Below, piece by piece: positions 16,115-23,396 of a stretch of DNA of 36,494 nucleotides. The notes beneath the pieces were generated by a model. It saw nothing but the letters and a program-made list of their open reading frames with translations, was not told the DNA's origin and made no database searches. Source of the stretch: an uncultured Rubritalea sp. (lineage in GTDB: Bacteria; Verrucomicrobiota; Verrucomicrobiia; Verrucomicrobiales; Akkermansiaceae); NCBI GenBank assembly GCA_937981665.1, contig CALJOJ010000014.1, positions 1 to 36,494 on the forward strand. The letters are read 5' to 3'. Position 1 is the first letter of the stretch; each line of letters starts with the position of its first letter. A program made the position numbers and the translations under genes.

Positions 16115-16438
16115 TTACCCGATACGGAATGTGATTCTAGCTTTTGTAGTATCATAAGGAGACATTTCCATTCTCACTCTATCACCTACCACTAGACGGA
16201 TGAAACGCTTTCTCATCTTACCAGATATGTGTGCTAGTACCTCATGTCCACTTTGGAGCTCAACTTTAAACATCGTGCCAGCGAGAACCACTTTCACAAT
16301 CCCCTCGATCTCCACTGCCTTATCTTCACGATCGTCAGTGACTTTCTTCTTGTATGGGCCGCCTTTTCTCTTGGTTGGCTTGCGTCTACCTGTAGCGCGT
16401 TTTCTCGCACCAGCTCCTTTTTTTGGTCTTCCTGCTAT
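16115..16438 (-). CDS. infA: Translation initiation factor IF-1 with basic N-terminal extension; probable ATA start
   Basis: The C-terminal 72 residues are an S1-like OB fold: [20 protein letters not shown] then [20 protein letters not shown] and [20 protein letters not shown], aligning with E. coli IF-1 almost end to end. Before it lies a Lys/Arg/Gly-rich extension of about 35 residues ([20 protein letters not shown] then [15 protein letters not shown]). The nearest in-frame ATG (16507) would add 23 more residues with no such composition. A strong AAGGAG (16444-16449) sits 5 nt before ATA 16438, which would give M-AGRPKK and a 107-residue protein; an ATT at 16441 is only 2 nt from it. No ATG, GTG or TTG is suitably placed, so a rare start is the best reading. 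The gene is divergent from rplM. Confidence 0.85.
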   Translation of the reverse strand: MAGRPKKGAGARKRATGRRKPTKRKGGPYKKKVTDDREDKAVEIEGIVKVVLAGTMFKVELQSGHEVLAHISGKMRKRFIRLVVGDRVRMEMSPYDTTKARITFRIG

Positions 16439-16620
16439 AATTACTCCTTGTTTGATTAGAATGCCCCTAACAGCTCGTTGCTGACTCAGAGACACGCGTA
16501 TAATCATTATTTCTGGTGGATTCGCAACCCTTAAATTACTTGAAATGAAGGTTTTTAACGTTTATTTCTCCCTACCGTATAAAAAAACTACATAAATACG
16601 TAAAACTCCCCAGATTTCGA

Positions 16621-16649
16621 TTGACAGTTCCGTATCATTTACCTAGCTT
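16621..16649 (+). promoter_or_regulatory. Possible promoter of rplM-rpsI
   Basis: A consensus -35 box TTGACA (16621-16626) is followed after 17 bp by TAGCTT (16644-16649), a weak -10. It lies upstream of the folded leader and about 95 bp before the rplM start. The -10 is poor, so this remains tentative. Confidence 0.35.
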
Positions 16650-16663
16650 GCGCGCTCCTTCAA

Positions 16664-16703
16664 CTCACTTTTCATCACAACTGATGGAAACAGTATAGGT
16701 GAG
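16664..16703 (+). promoter_or_regulatory. Folded 5' leader of rplM
   Basis: The leader contains a perfect hairpin CATCA-CAAC-TGATG (16673-16686) enclosed by an outer stem CTCAC (16664-16668) with GTGAG (16699-16703). It sits 41 bp before the rplM ATG, and a separate AAGGAACC serves as ribosome binding site. L13 operons in other bacteria carry autoregulatory leaders; this may be the local version, but it does not resemble a motif I can name. Confidence 0.4.
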
Positions 16704-16744
16704 CTAAACAAGGGAACAACTCAAGGAACCAGAAATACATCACA

Positions 16745-17176
16745 ATGAAAACATTCTCCGCAAGAGCACAAGACGTAGAGCGCAAGTGGCACGTCATCGA
16801 TGCTGCAGACAAGATCCTCGGCCAAGTAGCACGCGAAGCAGCGGTGCTCCTCCGTGGAAAGCATAAGCCAATTTACACACCTCACGTTGACACTGGCGAC
16901 CACGTTGTCATTATTAATGCTGAGCGCGTAGTACTCTCTGGAAACAAAGAAGTACAAAAGATCTACACTCACTACACTGGATACGTCGGTAACCAGAAGA
17001 TCGAGAACCCTAAGAGCATCCGTAGACGTAAGCCTGAGCTTCTCATCGAAAAGGCTGTTCGTGGTATGATCCCACACAACAAGCTTGGAAACGCTATCTA
17101 CAAGAAGCTCAGCGTATACAATGGCACTGAGCATCCACACGGTGCTCAGAATCCAGAGCCATTCGAGATTAAATAA
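16745..17176 (+). CDS. rplM: 50S ribosomal protein L13
   Basis: This 143-residue protein matches L13 over its full length: WHVIDAADKILGQVAREAAV, LLRGKHKPIYTPHVDTGDHV, RRRKPELLIEKAVRGMIPHN and the end PHGAQNPEPFEI. It binds 23S rRNA early in large-subunit assembly. An AAGGAACC lies about 16 bp before the ATG. It is followed after 27 bp by rpsI, the usual L13-S9 pair, and preceded by a structured leader. A 158-codon open frame on the opposite strand over this gene is a codon-bias shadow. Confidence 0.98.
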   Translation: MKTFSARAQDVERKWHVIDAADKILGQVAREAAVLLRGKHKPIYTPHVDTGDHVVIINAERVVLSGNKEVQKIYTHYTGYVGNQKIENPKSIRRRKPELLIEKAVRGMIPHNKLGNAIYKKLSVYNGTEHPHGAQNPEPFEIK

Positions 17177-17203
17177 TCTTATTAACACTTCAAACAACTT
17201 ATT

Positions 17204-17605
17204 ATGAGCGAAGCTACATCAACAACACCTCACGCTACTGGCAGACGCAAGAATGCAGTAGCACACGCATGGCTTACAGAAGGCACAGGCGAGATCACCA
17301 TCAACAAGCGTACTTTCGAAGAGTACTTTCCGATGCTTTCTCACCAAAACGCTATTCTCGAGCCATTCCAAATTACAAATCTACTCAAGAAGTATGACGT
17401 AAGAATCTCTACCAATGGTGGAGGTCAGACTGGCCAAGTCGGAGCTATCCGCCTCGCTATCTCACGTTCTCTTATCCAGATTGACCCTGAGCTTCGCCCT
17501 GTTCTTAAGGCAGCTCTTCTTCTCCGTCGTGACCCTCGTATGAAGGAACGTAAGAAGTCTGGTCAGCCAGGTGCACGTAAGAACTTCCAGTTCTCTAAGC
17601 GTTAA
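17204..17605 (+). CDS. rpsI: 30S ribosomal protein S9
   Basis: This 133-residue protein shows the S9 landmarks: ATGRRKNAVAHAWLTEGTGE at the start, RISTNGGGQTGQVGAIRLAI in the middle and the basic tail RMKERKKSGQPGARKNFQFS ending in KR, which reaches the P-site tRNA. It is the second gene of the L13-S9 operon and is followed after about 70 bp by a strong terminator. Confidence 0.98.
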   Translation: MSEATSTTPHATGRRKNAVAHAWLTEGTGEITINKRTFEEYFPMLSHQNAILEPFQITNLLKKYDVRISTNGGGQTGQVGAIRLAISRSLIQIDPELRPVLKAALLLRRDPRMKERKKSGQPGARKNFQFSKR

Positions 17606-17674
17606 TCCGCTTTTACCAATACTTGAAGTCAGTTATCTAATAACTACTCCAACTACCTGGTTCCTATTTATGAA

Positions 17675-17706
17675 AAATCCGTATCTATCGAGATACGGAT
17701 TTTTTT
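17675..17706 (+). terminator. Rho-independent terminator of rplM-rpsI
   Basis: AAATCCGTATCT (17675-17686) and AGATACGGATTT (17691-17702) form a perfect 12-bp stem around the loop ATCG, followed by T's to 17706. It is the textbook end of the ribosomal operon. Confidence 0.95.
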
Positions 17707-17724
17707 GTTATGCCCTCTCTCCAC

Positions 17725-17749
17725 AAAAAAGGCCACGGACTATACCGTG
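17725..17749 (-). terminator. Minus-strand terminator facing the rpsI terminator
   Basis: On the minus strand CACGG (17749-17745), loop TATAGT, CCGTG (17738-17734) and then GCC and six T (17730-17725) make a short GC-rich hairpin with a U-run. Nothing annotated on the minus strand ends here, so it implies a transcript arriving from 17750-17917. Confidence 0.6.
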
Positions 17750-17900
17750 ACTCTTCTTAACTAGAGCTTTACTCTTTGTATCTAATCGCTCCGTTTGGCC
17801 CGACCAAATAGAGCACGATTAGCGCTCCGACTTACCAGCCTCCCAGCAATACTATCGTTCTAGCACCCCCATAAGAATCACATTGATTTCTAGCTTTTTA
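17725..17900 (-). ncRNA. Candidate structured small RNA between rpsI and the LpxL-like gene
   Basis: The 312 bp after rpsI hold no plausible ORF on either strand but do hold structure. CTAATCG (17782-17788) pairs with CGATTAG (17816-17822), CTC with GAG inside it, and TTTGG with CCAAA at the tip around CCCGA, about 15 pairs in all. Downstream on the minus strand is a terminator with six T. This arrangement suggests a minus-strand RNA of roughly 100-170 nt; the 5' end is a guess. It does not match tRNA, tmRNA, 6S, SRP or RNase P RNA as far as I can see. Confidence 0.35.
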
Positions 17901-17917
17901 TTACGCATAATATAACC

Positions 17918-18568
17918 GTGACTGACCAGCCCAGCATCGGTGATAAATTAACATTCTTCGCCCTCATTACCCTCGAAAAACCTATCAGCCTATTGCCAAC
18001 ATCTTGTATGTGGCGCTTCGGCTCAGTTCTGGGTCGTATAGCCCATCGCTTCGCTAAGAAACGTAGAGCTATCCTTCAGGCTAACCTCAAGATCGTAAAC
18101 CCAGAAACCAGTGATCTAGAGCTAACTAAACTTTCTCAGGAGCTCTTCAGAAAATCATTGGGAAACTTAGCTAGCACAATGAATACAGACTGTATTTCAT
18201 CAAAAAAAATCCGCCAGTTAGTAACTATTAATGACCAGGAACAGGTCGAAGTTTTAGACAATGACAAAGCCTGTAAATTTCTAAAAGCTGGTGTCACCCT
18301 TCCGCTCTTTGGAAAAGAAACCTCGATCACTCCGCTCCCCGTCATACTAGCTCAGAACTACGACTGCCCTATTTTACCTGTCACCATTAAAACCACTGCA
18401 CCAGGAAAATGGGATCTCGACTTCGAAAAGCCATTTCATCTAGCTAAAGAACTCGATAAAACCGAGGCAACAAAGCTCCTCATCCCTATCATGGAAAAGA
18501 TCATGAAAGAACACTGCTCAGATATATTCTGGCTTCACGACCGCTGGAAGGTCAAACGTAGCCTCTGA
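17918..18568 (+). CDS. LpxL/HtrB-like lipid A acyltransferase homologue lacking the catalytic segment
   Basis: The 216-residue protein starts at GTG 17918 and resembles the Kdo2-lipid A acyltransferase (LABLAT) family at both ends: RFGSVLGRIAHRFAKKRRAI then LQANLKIVNPE near the N-terminus, and GVTLPLFGKETSITPLPVIL, CPILPVTIKTTAPGKWDL near the C-terminus. Family members have about 290-310 residues; here about 80 are missing between VTINDQEQVEVLDN and KACKFLKAGVTLPLFG, which is where the H(x4)D/E catalytic motif (HxGNWE-like) belongs. No such motif is present elsewhere, and the frame is intact, so this is an in-frame internal deletion. The product is probably inactive as an acyltransferase, or has a scaffolding role. 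It begins a run of LPS genes, 19 bp before the first glycosyltransferase. Confidence 0.72.
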   Translation: MTDQPSIGDKLTFFALITLEKPISLLPTSCMWRFGSVLGRIAHRFAKKRRAILQANLKIVNPETSDLELTKLSQELFRKSLGNLASTMNTDCISSKKIRQLVTINDQEQVEVLDNDKACKFLKAGVTLPLFGKETSITPLPVILAQNYDCPILPVTIKTTAPGKWDLDFEKPFHLAKELDKTEATKLLIPIMEKIMKEHCSDIFWLHDRWKVKRSL

Positions 18569-18587
18569 ACTCCTCATTTAAAACATA

Positions 18588-19637
18588 ATGAACATCTTAT
18601 TACTCGTTAAAAATTTCGACCTTGGAGGCACCGAAGTCCATGTCAGAGAGCTCGCTAATCAACTGTTCAGCCTTGGCCACCAAATTCACATCGTTAGTAA
18701 TACAGGGAGACAAGTAAAGCTTCTAACTAAAGGGATCACCCACCACCCTTGGCCATTTTCAGAACATAAAACTCCGCTAAGAATATATCAGCTTAGCAGG
18801 CTTATTCGTAAGCACCAAATAAATATCATACACGCTCATCAGAGAATAGCTATTACCCACGCCGCTATACTTGGGAAACTGACAAACACCACTGCTATAG
18901 CTACCGTTCACGGACGTCTAAGCCATGACATCCGCTCCAAATTCATTAGAAAAATGTTAGATCACATCATTGCCGTCGCACCTAACAGACTTAGCAGCCT
19001 CTCTAAAAACTCTCCTATATTAGCTAAATCATCAGTTATCTATAATGCGGTGCAACCTAACTCTCCTTCGCCTGCGTCTAATCGCAAGCCCATTATCTCC
19101 TACGTTGGAAGAATGGACAGGAAGCACACAAGTGTAATCAGAGATCTCATTACAGAATCCATGCCTCAGGTCATCGGCCAATTCCCCGAAACTGAGCTTC
19201 ATGTAGTAGGTGACGGACCTTACCTAAAACGCTTAATTCACTTATACGATGAGATCCCTTCTGGAAAAACTAAACCCAAAGTCATCTTTCACGGCTATCA
19301 CCCCACCCCATCAGAAATCCTAGCTAAAAGCATCTTAAATTTAGGAGTTGGCAGAGTAGCCATTGAAGCTCTAACAGTTAACACGCCTGTAATTTCTGTT
19401 AACTCAGAGCATTGCGGAGGTCTCATCACCCTCAGTAACTATCAAAAACTCAAACAAACTAACTTTGTCGCGAGAGCTTTCGAAAAATACTCAAGTAAGA
19501 CACTAACTCAACAACTGGTCGAGTTCATGCAAAACACACCACCATTAAATCTCACACTACACGATCAAGTAAGGAATGAATTCTCATTCAAAACCATGAC
19601 AAGCCACATGGTAGAACTCTATCAAAAATATGGATAA
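18588..19637 (+). CDS. Glycosyltransferase family 4-like protein (LPS assembly)
   Basis: This 349-residue GT-B enzyme begins MNILLLVKNFDLGGTEVHVR, the GGxE nucleotide-sugar glycosyltransferase opening, and has IIHAHQRIAITHAAILGKL in the acceptor domain. The donor domain has ISYVGRMDRKHTS, ELHVVGDGPYLKRLI and VGRVAIEALTVNTPVI. The usual E-x7-E motif of GT4 is incomplete here: the first Glu is missing before GVGRVAIEAL. The gene overlaps the next glycosyltransferase by 8 bp. Neighbours point to LPS core sugars; donor and acceptor are not predictable. Confidence 0.85.
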   Translation: MNILLLVKNFDLGGTEVHVRELANQLFSLGHQIHIVSNTGRQVKLLTKGITHHPWPFSEHKTPLRIYQLSRLIRKHQINIIHAHQRIAITHAAILGKLTNTTAIATVHGRLSHDIRSKFIRKMLDHIIAVAPNRLSSLSKNSPILAKSSVIYNAVQPNSPSPASNRKPIISYVGRMDRKHTSVIRDLITESMPQVIGQFPETELHVVGDGPYLKRLIHLYDEIPSGKTKPKVIFHGYHPTPSEILAKSILNLGVGRVAIEALTVNTPVISVNSEHCGGLITLSNYQKLKQTNFVARAFEKYSSKTLTQQLVEFMQNTPPLNLTLHDQVRNEFSFKTMTSHMVELYQKYG

Positions 19638-20658
19638 CACCGAACTCATATTAGGTAATTCTAATAAGCGCTTTTCAGGGGTCACCTCTACGATGCTTCA
19701 AGTTTTACCTCTCCAGAAAGAGCTAATGAAATTAGCTGTGCTCGGTAAACACCATATCGATGACGACACCTCCATCCTGAGCTTTAGACAATTTATCAAA
19801 CTCTGTAAAAAAACTCTCCCAAACGGAAATTCACGTATTTTCCATGCTCGTAGAAATGATGAGATGATTCAGGCACTGATCGCTAAAAAACTTTTCGGTG
19901 CGAAAATAAAAATCGTCTTTACATCCACAGCTCAACGTCATCACTCACGCTTCACCCGCTGGCTCATGAAGCAGATGGATGCTATCATTACTACTTGTAA
20001 TGCAGCCAATTCCTATCTTCAACAACCGGCTGATATCATCATACCACACGGAATAGATATTGAGATATTCAAACCGTGTAAAAAGCCTGTATCAGAGAAT
20101 ATACAAATTGGTATGTTTGGCAGAATTCGGCCTTCCAAAGGCATTGACCTTCTAATCGACGCTATCATTCCTGTTTTAAAAGAAAACTCAAATGTAACTC
20201 TCAATCTAATCGGAGAAACCACTCCAAAATTTAAGCTCTACCTAGAGCAACAAAAAGCAAAAATCACCGCAGCAGAACTAGATGACCAAGTCATCCATCA
20301 CGGTAAAGTTCCCTTTTCCTCACTCCCCGAACTCTACCGCAGTATGGACCTTGTCTGCGCTCTCAGTAGGTCTGAAGGATTCGGTCTCACCCCACTTGAA
20401 GCTATGGCATCTGGAACAGCTGTCCTCACCTCTGAAGCTGGCGCATGGAAGGACATCATAGACAACGGTGTCCAAGGCTACCACACTCCTACTGGCAATG
20501 TTGATGCCATCAGAGAAACGCTCGAGAATATGATACAAAACCCTGAAAAACTAGCTATCATGGGTGTTTCTGGAAGAGCACATGTGGAAGCCAAATTCAC
20601 TAATAAGCTCGAAGCTGAGCGCCTCTGCACATTTTTCAAATCCCTCCACTCCCAGTAA
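19630..20658 (+). CDS. Glycosyltransferase family 4 (LPS core type)
   Basis: This 342-residue GT-B enzyme has the complete donor motif SRSEGFGLTPLEAMASGTAV with the E-x7-E pair, preceded by IGMFGRIRPSKGIDLLIDAI, VTLNLIGETTPKF and HHGKVPFSSLPELYRSMDLV. The middle region HSRFTRWLMKQMDAIITTC then IIPHGIDIEIFKP resembles RfaG/LpcC-like core glycosyltransferases. It overlaps the previous glycosyltransferase gene and is followed after 45 bp by the LPS-kinase-like gene, so the five genes from 17918 likely form one transcript. Confidence 0.9.
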   Translation: MDNTELILGNSNKRFSGVTSTMLQVLPLQKELMKLAVLGKHHIDDDTSILSFRQFIKLCKKTLPNGNSRIFHARRNDEMIQALIAKKLFGAKIKIVFTSTAQRHHSRFTRWLMKQMDAIITTCNAANSYLQQPADIIIPHGIDIEIFKPCKKPVSENIQIGMFGRIRPSKGIDLLIDAIIPVLKENSNVTLNLIGETTPKFKLYLEQQKAKITAAELDDQVIHHGKVPFSSLPELYRSMDLVCALSRSEGFGLTPLEAMASGTAVLTSEAGAWKDIIDNGVQGYHTPTGNVDAIRETLENMIQNPEKLAIMGVSGRAHVEAKFTNKLEAERLCTFFKSLHSQ

Positions 20659-20703
20659 TAATTTCATTGCTTACAAAGCCTTTAGATTATTATTATCTAC
20701 CTC

Positions 20704-21480
20704 ATGAGTTCATCTCGCCCATCTCTAAGTGGAGTGTTTTCCACCCCACCTGAATCACTCAGTTCGCAATGTGATACGATCATTGCTCTCTTTGATGAGT
20801 CAGACGACATCGTGCAGGCAGGAAGAAACATACTTAAAAAAATTCGATTTAAAGAGAAAAATTGTGTAATAAAGGTATTTCGTAAGCCTAGTTTCCCACA
20901 AAATTTCAGCTATGGGCTACTTGCTAAATCTAAGGCGAACAAGTCATACTTCAATGCCACTAAACTCATCGAACTTGGATTCCTCAGCCCCACACCACTC
21001 GGCTATTTTGAATACCGCTCCGGAGGTAAACTCACTCATAGTTATTACCTCTGTGAGTTCGCAGCCGATACCCGCACCTTACAGAACATCATCGATAATG
21101 GAGATCCTCTAGAAGAAGACCTCATTCAACAATTTGCTGAATATTCTTATGCCCTGCATGATAAAGGCATCCTCCATCGTGACTTTAATGCCAAGAATAT
21201 TCTTATCGGCGAGAACGATGGTATCTACAGTTTCTACCTCGTGGATATCAACCGTATCACTTGGTATTCAAAACTCTCTCTAGCACAATCCATGCAGAGT
21301 CTATCTAGACTACCATTTAATGACTCTACTAAAGAGATCTTACTGACTCACTATAATGAATTAGCTCAAGCTAACCTTAAAGAATGCCTCACGTTACTGA
21401 ACAGATCGGCAGCTAAGACTCAGCGTTATTTCCGTAATAAAAAGCGCTTACGTAAAATTTTCCCGAAACGCAAAAAATGA
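20704..21480 (+). CDS. Lipopolysaccharide kinase (InaA/KdkA/WaaP-like)
   Basis: This 258-residue protein has the protein-kinase-like core used by LPS kinases: the ATP-binding Lys in NCVIKVFRKPS, the catalytic loop HDKGILHRDFNAKNILIG (HRDxxxxN) and the Mg-binding YLVDINRITWY, with Asp-x-Asn in place of DFG. Family members phosphorylate Kdo or heptose of the inner core. The C-terminus is strongly basic (KKRLRKIFPKRKK), suiting contact with acidic membrane lipids. The stop overlaps the next start by 4 bp (ATGA), indicating translational coupling to the glycoside-hydrolase-like gene. Confidence 0.88.
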   Translation: MSSSRPSLSGVFSTPPESLSSQCDTIIALFDESDDIVQAGRNILKKIRFKEKNCVIKVFRKPSFPQNFSYGLLAKSKANKSYFNATKLIELGFLSPTPLGYFEYRSGGKLTHSYYLCEFAADTRTLQNIIDNGDPLEEDLIQQFAEYSYALHDKGILHRDFNAKNILIGENDGIYSFYLVDINRITWYSKLSLAQSMQSLSRLPFNDSTKEILLTHYNELAQANLKECLTLLNRSAAKTQRYFRNKKRLRKIFPKRKK

Positions 21481-22811
21481 AAGAGCATCCATCTTTCCCT
21501 TGGGATCATTATTCTGACCAGCCACGTATTATGCGTGACAAAAAGCTGAAGCGTAAGATCTATCAAAAAGCAGCCTTCCAGATGATCACGTCTGGTTGTT
21601 TACTTATCTTCTTTCCTCTCATCTATTTACTCCTTCACTTTAAGAAATCATGGAAATCTAATAGCACTAAAAATTTAATTGGAATTTCCGTTCACGTAGA
21701 AACAGAATGCCCAGGTAAGACAATCGTCCCTCTTCCTTTATTAAAAGAAATCGTCACTGAACTAGGTGTAAATCAACTATTAGTACGTATCAAACTGGCC
21801 GACATTGAGAGCTTTGATACTTACATAGAACATATTGATGCCTTATCTAACAATGACAGAGAGATCTCAGTAAACCTCCTACAAGATCGCCAACTACTCG
21901 ACGACCCAGAGCTTCTTGATAAGGCTCTCAATACACTCTTACCTCTTCTCAAGAATAGAACTAAGCACATCCATGTAGGTAATGCATATAACCGTAGGAA
22001 GTGGGCATTCTACCACTTCGGCGAATACCAACAGTTCTTCCGTAAAGTTCGTCAAATCTCTAAAAAGGTTTCTCCTGACACTAAACTCATCGGAGGCTCT
22101 GTAATTGATTTCGAAATTCCACCGTTCTTTGAGAGCCTCTTTCATTTCCGTAGAGGAAAGTTCGATGGATACAGCTCACAGCTCTATGTAGATCGCCGAG
22201 GTGCGCCAGAAAACACTCAAGCAGGCTTTCATTTCCTCAAGAAAATCAATCTAATCTCTCTCATGCAGAAGCTTAGCTGGAAGACATCTGGCGGACTCTG
22301 GATCTCAGAAATCAACTGGCCCCTAAAGGACGCGGATAAATTTGCACCATGTATAGGTAAGGCATTAGTGACTCCACAACATCAGGCTGATTACCTCGCA
22401 CGTGCCTACCTCATCGCTATGGCATCAGGAAACATAAGAACATGCTTCTGGCATCAACTCATCGCCCCAGGCTATGGACTAATTGATAACCGTCCAGTTC
22501 CTGCAAAACCATACCCGTCCTACTTCGCACTCAAAACCTTAAATCAACTCTTCAGCGACGCTCAGGTAGTGAGATTCTATGATGGCGACTATCTAGAGAA
22601 AAACGGTAGCTACGCCCTCTTGGCTAAAACTACTATAAGTGGAAAAGATACTGACATCATCGCTGCTTGGGCTACTGAGCAAAAGCTAAGCATCAATCTA
22701 GAGTTACTTGCCGACCGTTGGATCTCTCAAGGAGGAAATGAAATCAAGGCTGAAGACCTAGACCAGATCAAGCTAAGTTCTTCAGTCATTTACGGGATTA
22801 CTACTTACTAG
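21477..22811 (+). CDS. Membrane-anchored glycoside-hydrolase-like (TIM-barrel) protein
   Basis: The 444-residue protein has a cytoplasmic N-terminus, one hydrophobic helix (MITSGCLLIFFPLIYLLL, about 36-53), and a large domain resembling clan GH-A glycosidases: QLLVRIKLADIESF, HIHVGNAYNRRKW, GGSVIDFEIPPFF, DGYSSQLYVDRRGA, GLWISEINWPL (candidate nucleophile Glu) and NIRTCFWHQLIAPGYGLID. The acid/base position often held by an Asn-Glu pair reads GNAYN, so catalysis is uncertain. Related membrane proteins occur in LPS core and exopolysaccharide loci. Its 3' end overlaps the opposing YrbL-like gene by 11 bp. Specificity cannot be told. Confidence 0.68.
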   Translation: MKEHPSFPWDHYSDQPRIMRDKKLKRKIYQKAAFQMITSGCLLIFFPLIYLLLHFKKSWKSNSTKNLIGISVHVETECPGKTIVPLPLLKEIVTELGVNQLLVRIKLADIESFDTYIEHIDALSNNDREISVNLLQDRQLLDDPELLDKALNTLLPLLKNRTKHIHVGNAYNRRKWAFYHFGEYQQFFRKVRQISKKVSPDTKLIGGSVIDFEIPPFFESLFHFRRGKFDGYSSQLYVDRRGAPENTQAGFHFLKKINLISLMQKLSWKTSGGLWISEINWPLKDADKFAPCIGKALVTPQHQADYLARAYLIAMASGNIRTCFWHQLIAPGYGLIDNRPVPAKPYPSYFALKTLNQLFSDAQVVRFYDGDYLEKNGSYALLAKTTISGKDTDIIAAWATEQKLSINLELLADRWISQGGNEIKAEDLDQIKLSSSVIYGITTY

Positions 22812-23394
22812 GTAATAAAGCTCTTCCACCCATGACTTTCTGAGCAAAACGGTTCCAACGACGTGTTATTTTCGCCTCCACAGCACCAGGTAACTTATTC
22901 ATAAATTCAATCGCTACTCTGTCGCCAATCCCATCTACAATAACCGGTTTAATATCACCTTCAGCACTTAGCTGAATGAGAATATTACGAGCATGAAGAT
23001 CACTGATCAAAATTTTATGCCCTAACAAGTAGTGAGCAAGCTCCTCCATCTTGTGATAAAGAACATCTTTCTCTATATCATCAGTATCTAAATAATGTTG
23101 GAGCCTCCTGGACACTGCTAGATCATAATCCCTCACACATTCATAAATATATCCCTTGCCAAGAGAGGTCTGACACTCACCCAAGTAGTCAGCTACATAA
23201 CCTAAACTTACCTTCCTCTTATGCAGCTTCGCATAATAACTAATATCCTCTTTCAATCGCTTGCTAGCCTTCTTCCCCTCTAACGGGATTTTAATACACT
23301 CATGCTTGTTAGAAGGGTTCTCATAACACTCACAGTAGATACCAGCCGCGATGAAAAGCTCTTGATTTAACTCTATCATACCTTCGGACTTCAT
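22801..23394 (-). CDS. yrbL: YrbL-family (PhoP-network) kinase-like protein
   Basis: This 197-residue protein matches YrbL: an N-terminal nucleotide-binding half (CIKIPLEGKKASKRLKEDIS, YYAKLHKRKVSL), YLGECQTSLGKGYIYECVRD, the catalytic-loop-like YLLGHKILISDLHARNILIQ and the metal-binding PVIVDGIGDRVAI. In E. coli yrbL is PhoP-regulated, and the fold is that of sugar/LPS kinases; the reaction is unknown. It is 2 bp downstream of the MsbA-like gene on the same strand, so both are co-transcribed. The likely start is ATG 23394; a second in-frame ATG lies five codons in. Confidence 0.85.
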   Translation of the reverse strand: MKSEGMIELNQELFIAAGIYCECYENPSNKHECIKIPLEGKKASKRLKEDISYYAKLHKRKVSLGYVADYLGECQTSLGKGYIYECVRDYDLAVSRRLQHYLDTDDIEKDVLYHKMEELAHYLLGHKILISDLHARNILIQLSAEGDIKPVIVDGIGDRVAIEFMNKLPGAVEAKITRRWNRFAQKVMGGRALLPSK

Positions 23395-23396
23395 CT

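Noticed and set aside
16721..17197. 158-codon ORF antisense to rplM
   Set aside because: It mirrors the coding frame of a certain ribosomal protein gene, and its translation is low-complexity with no family resemblance.
17750..17917. tRNA or tRNA-Sec in the rpsI-lpxL gap
   Set aside because: No T-loop GGTTCGANTCC, no acceptor stem pairing and no long variable arm; the structure is a single nested hairpin.
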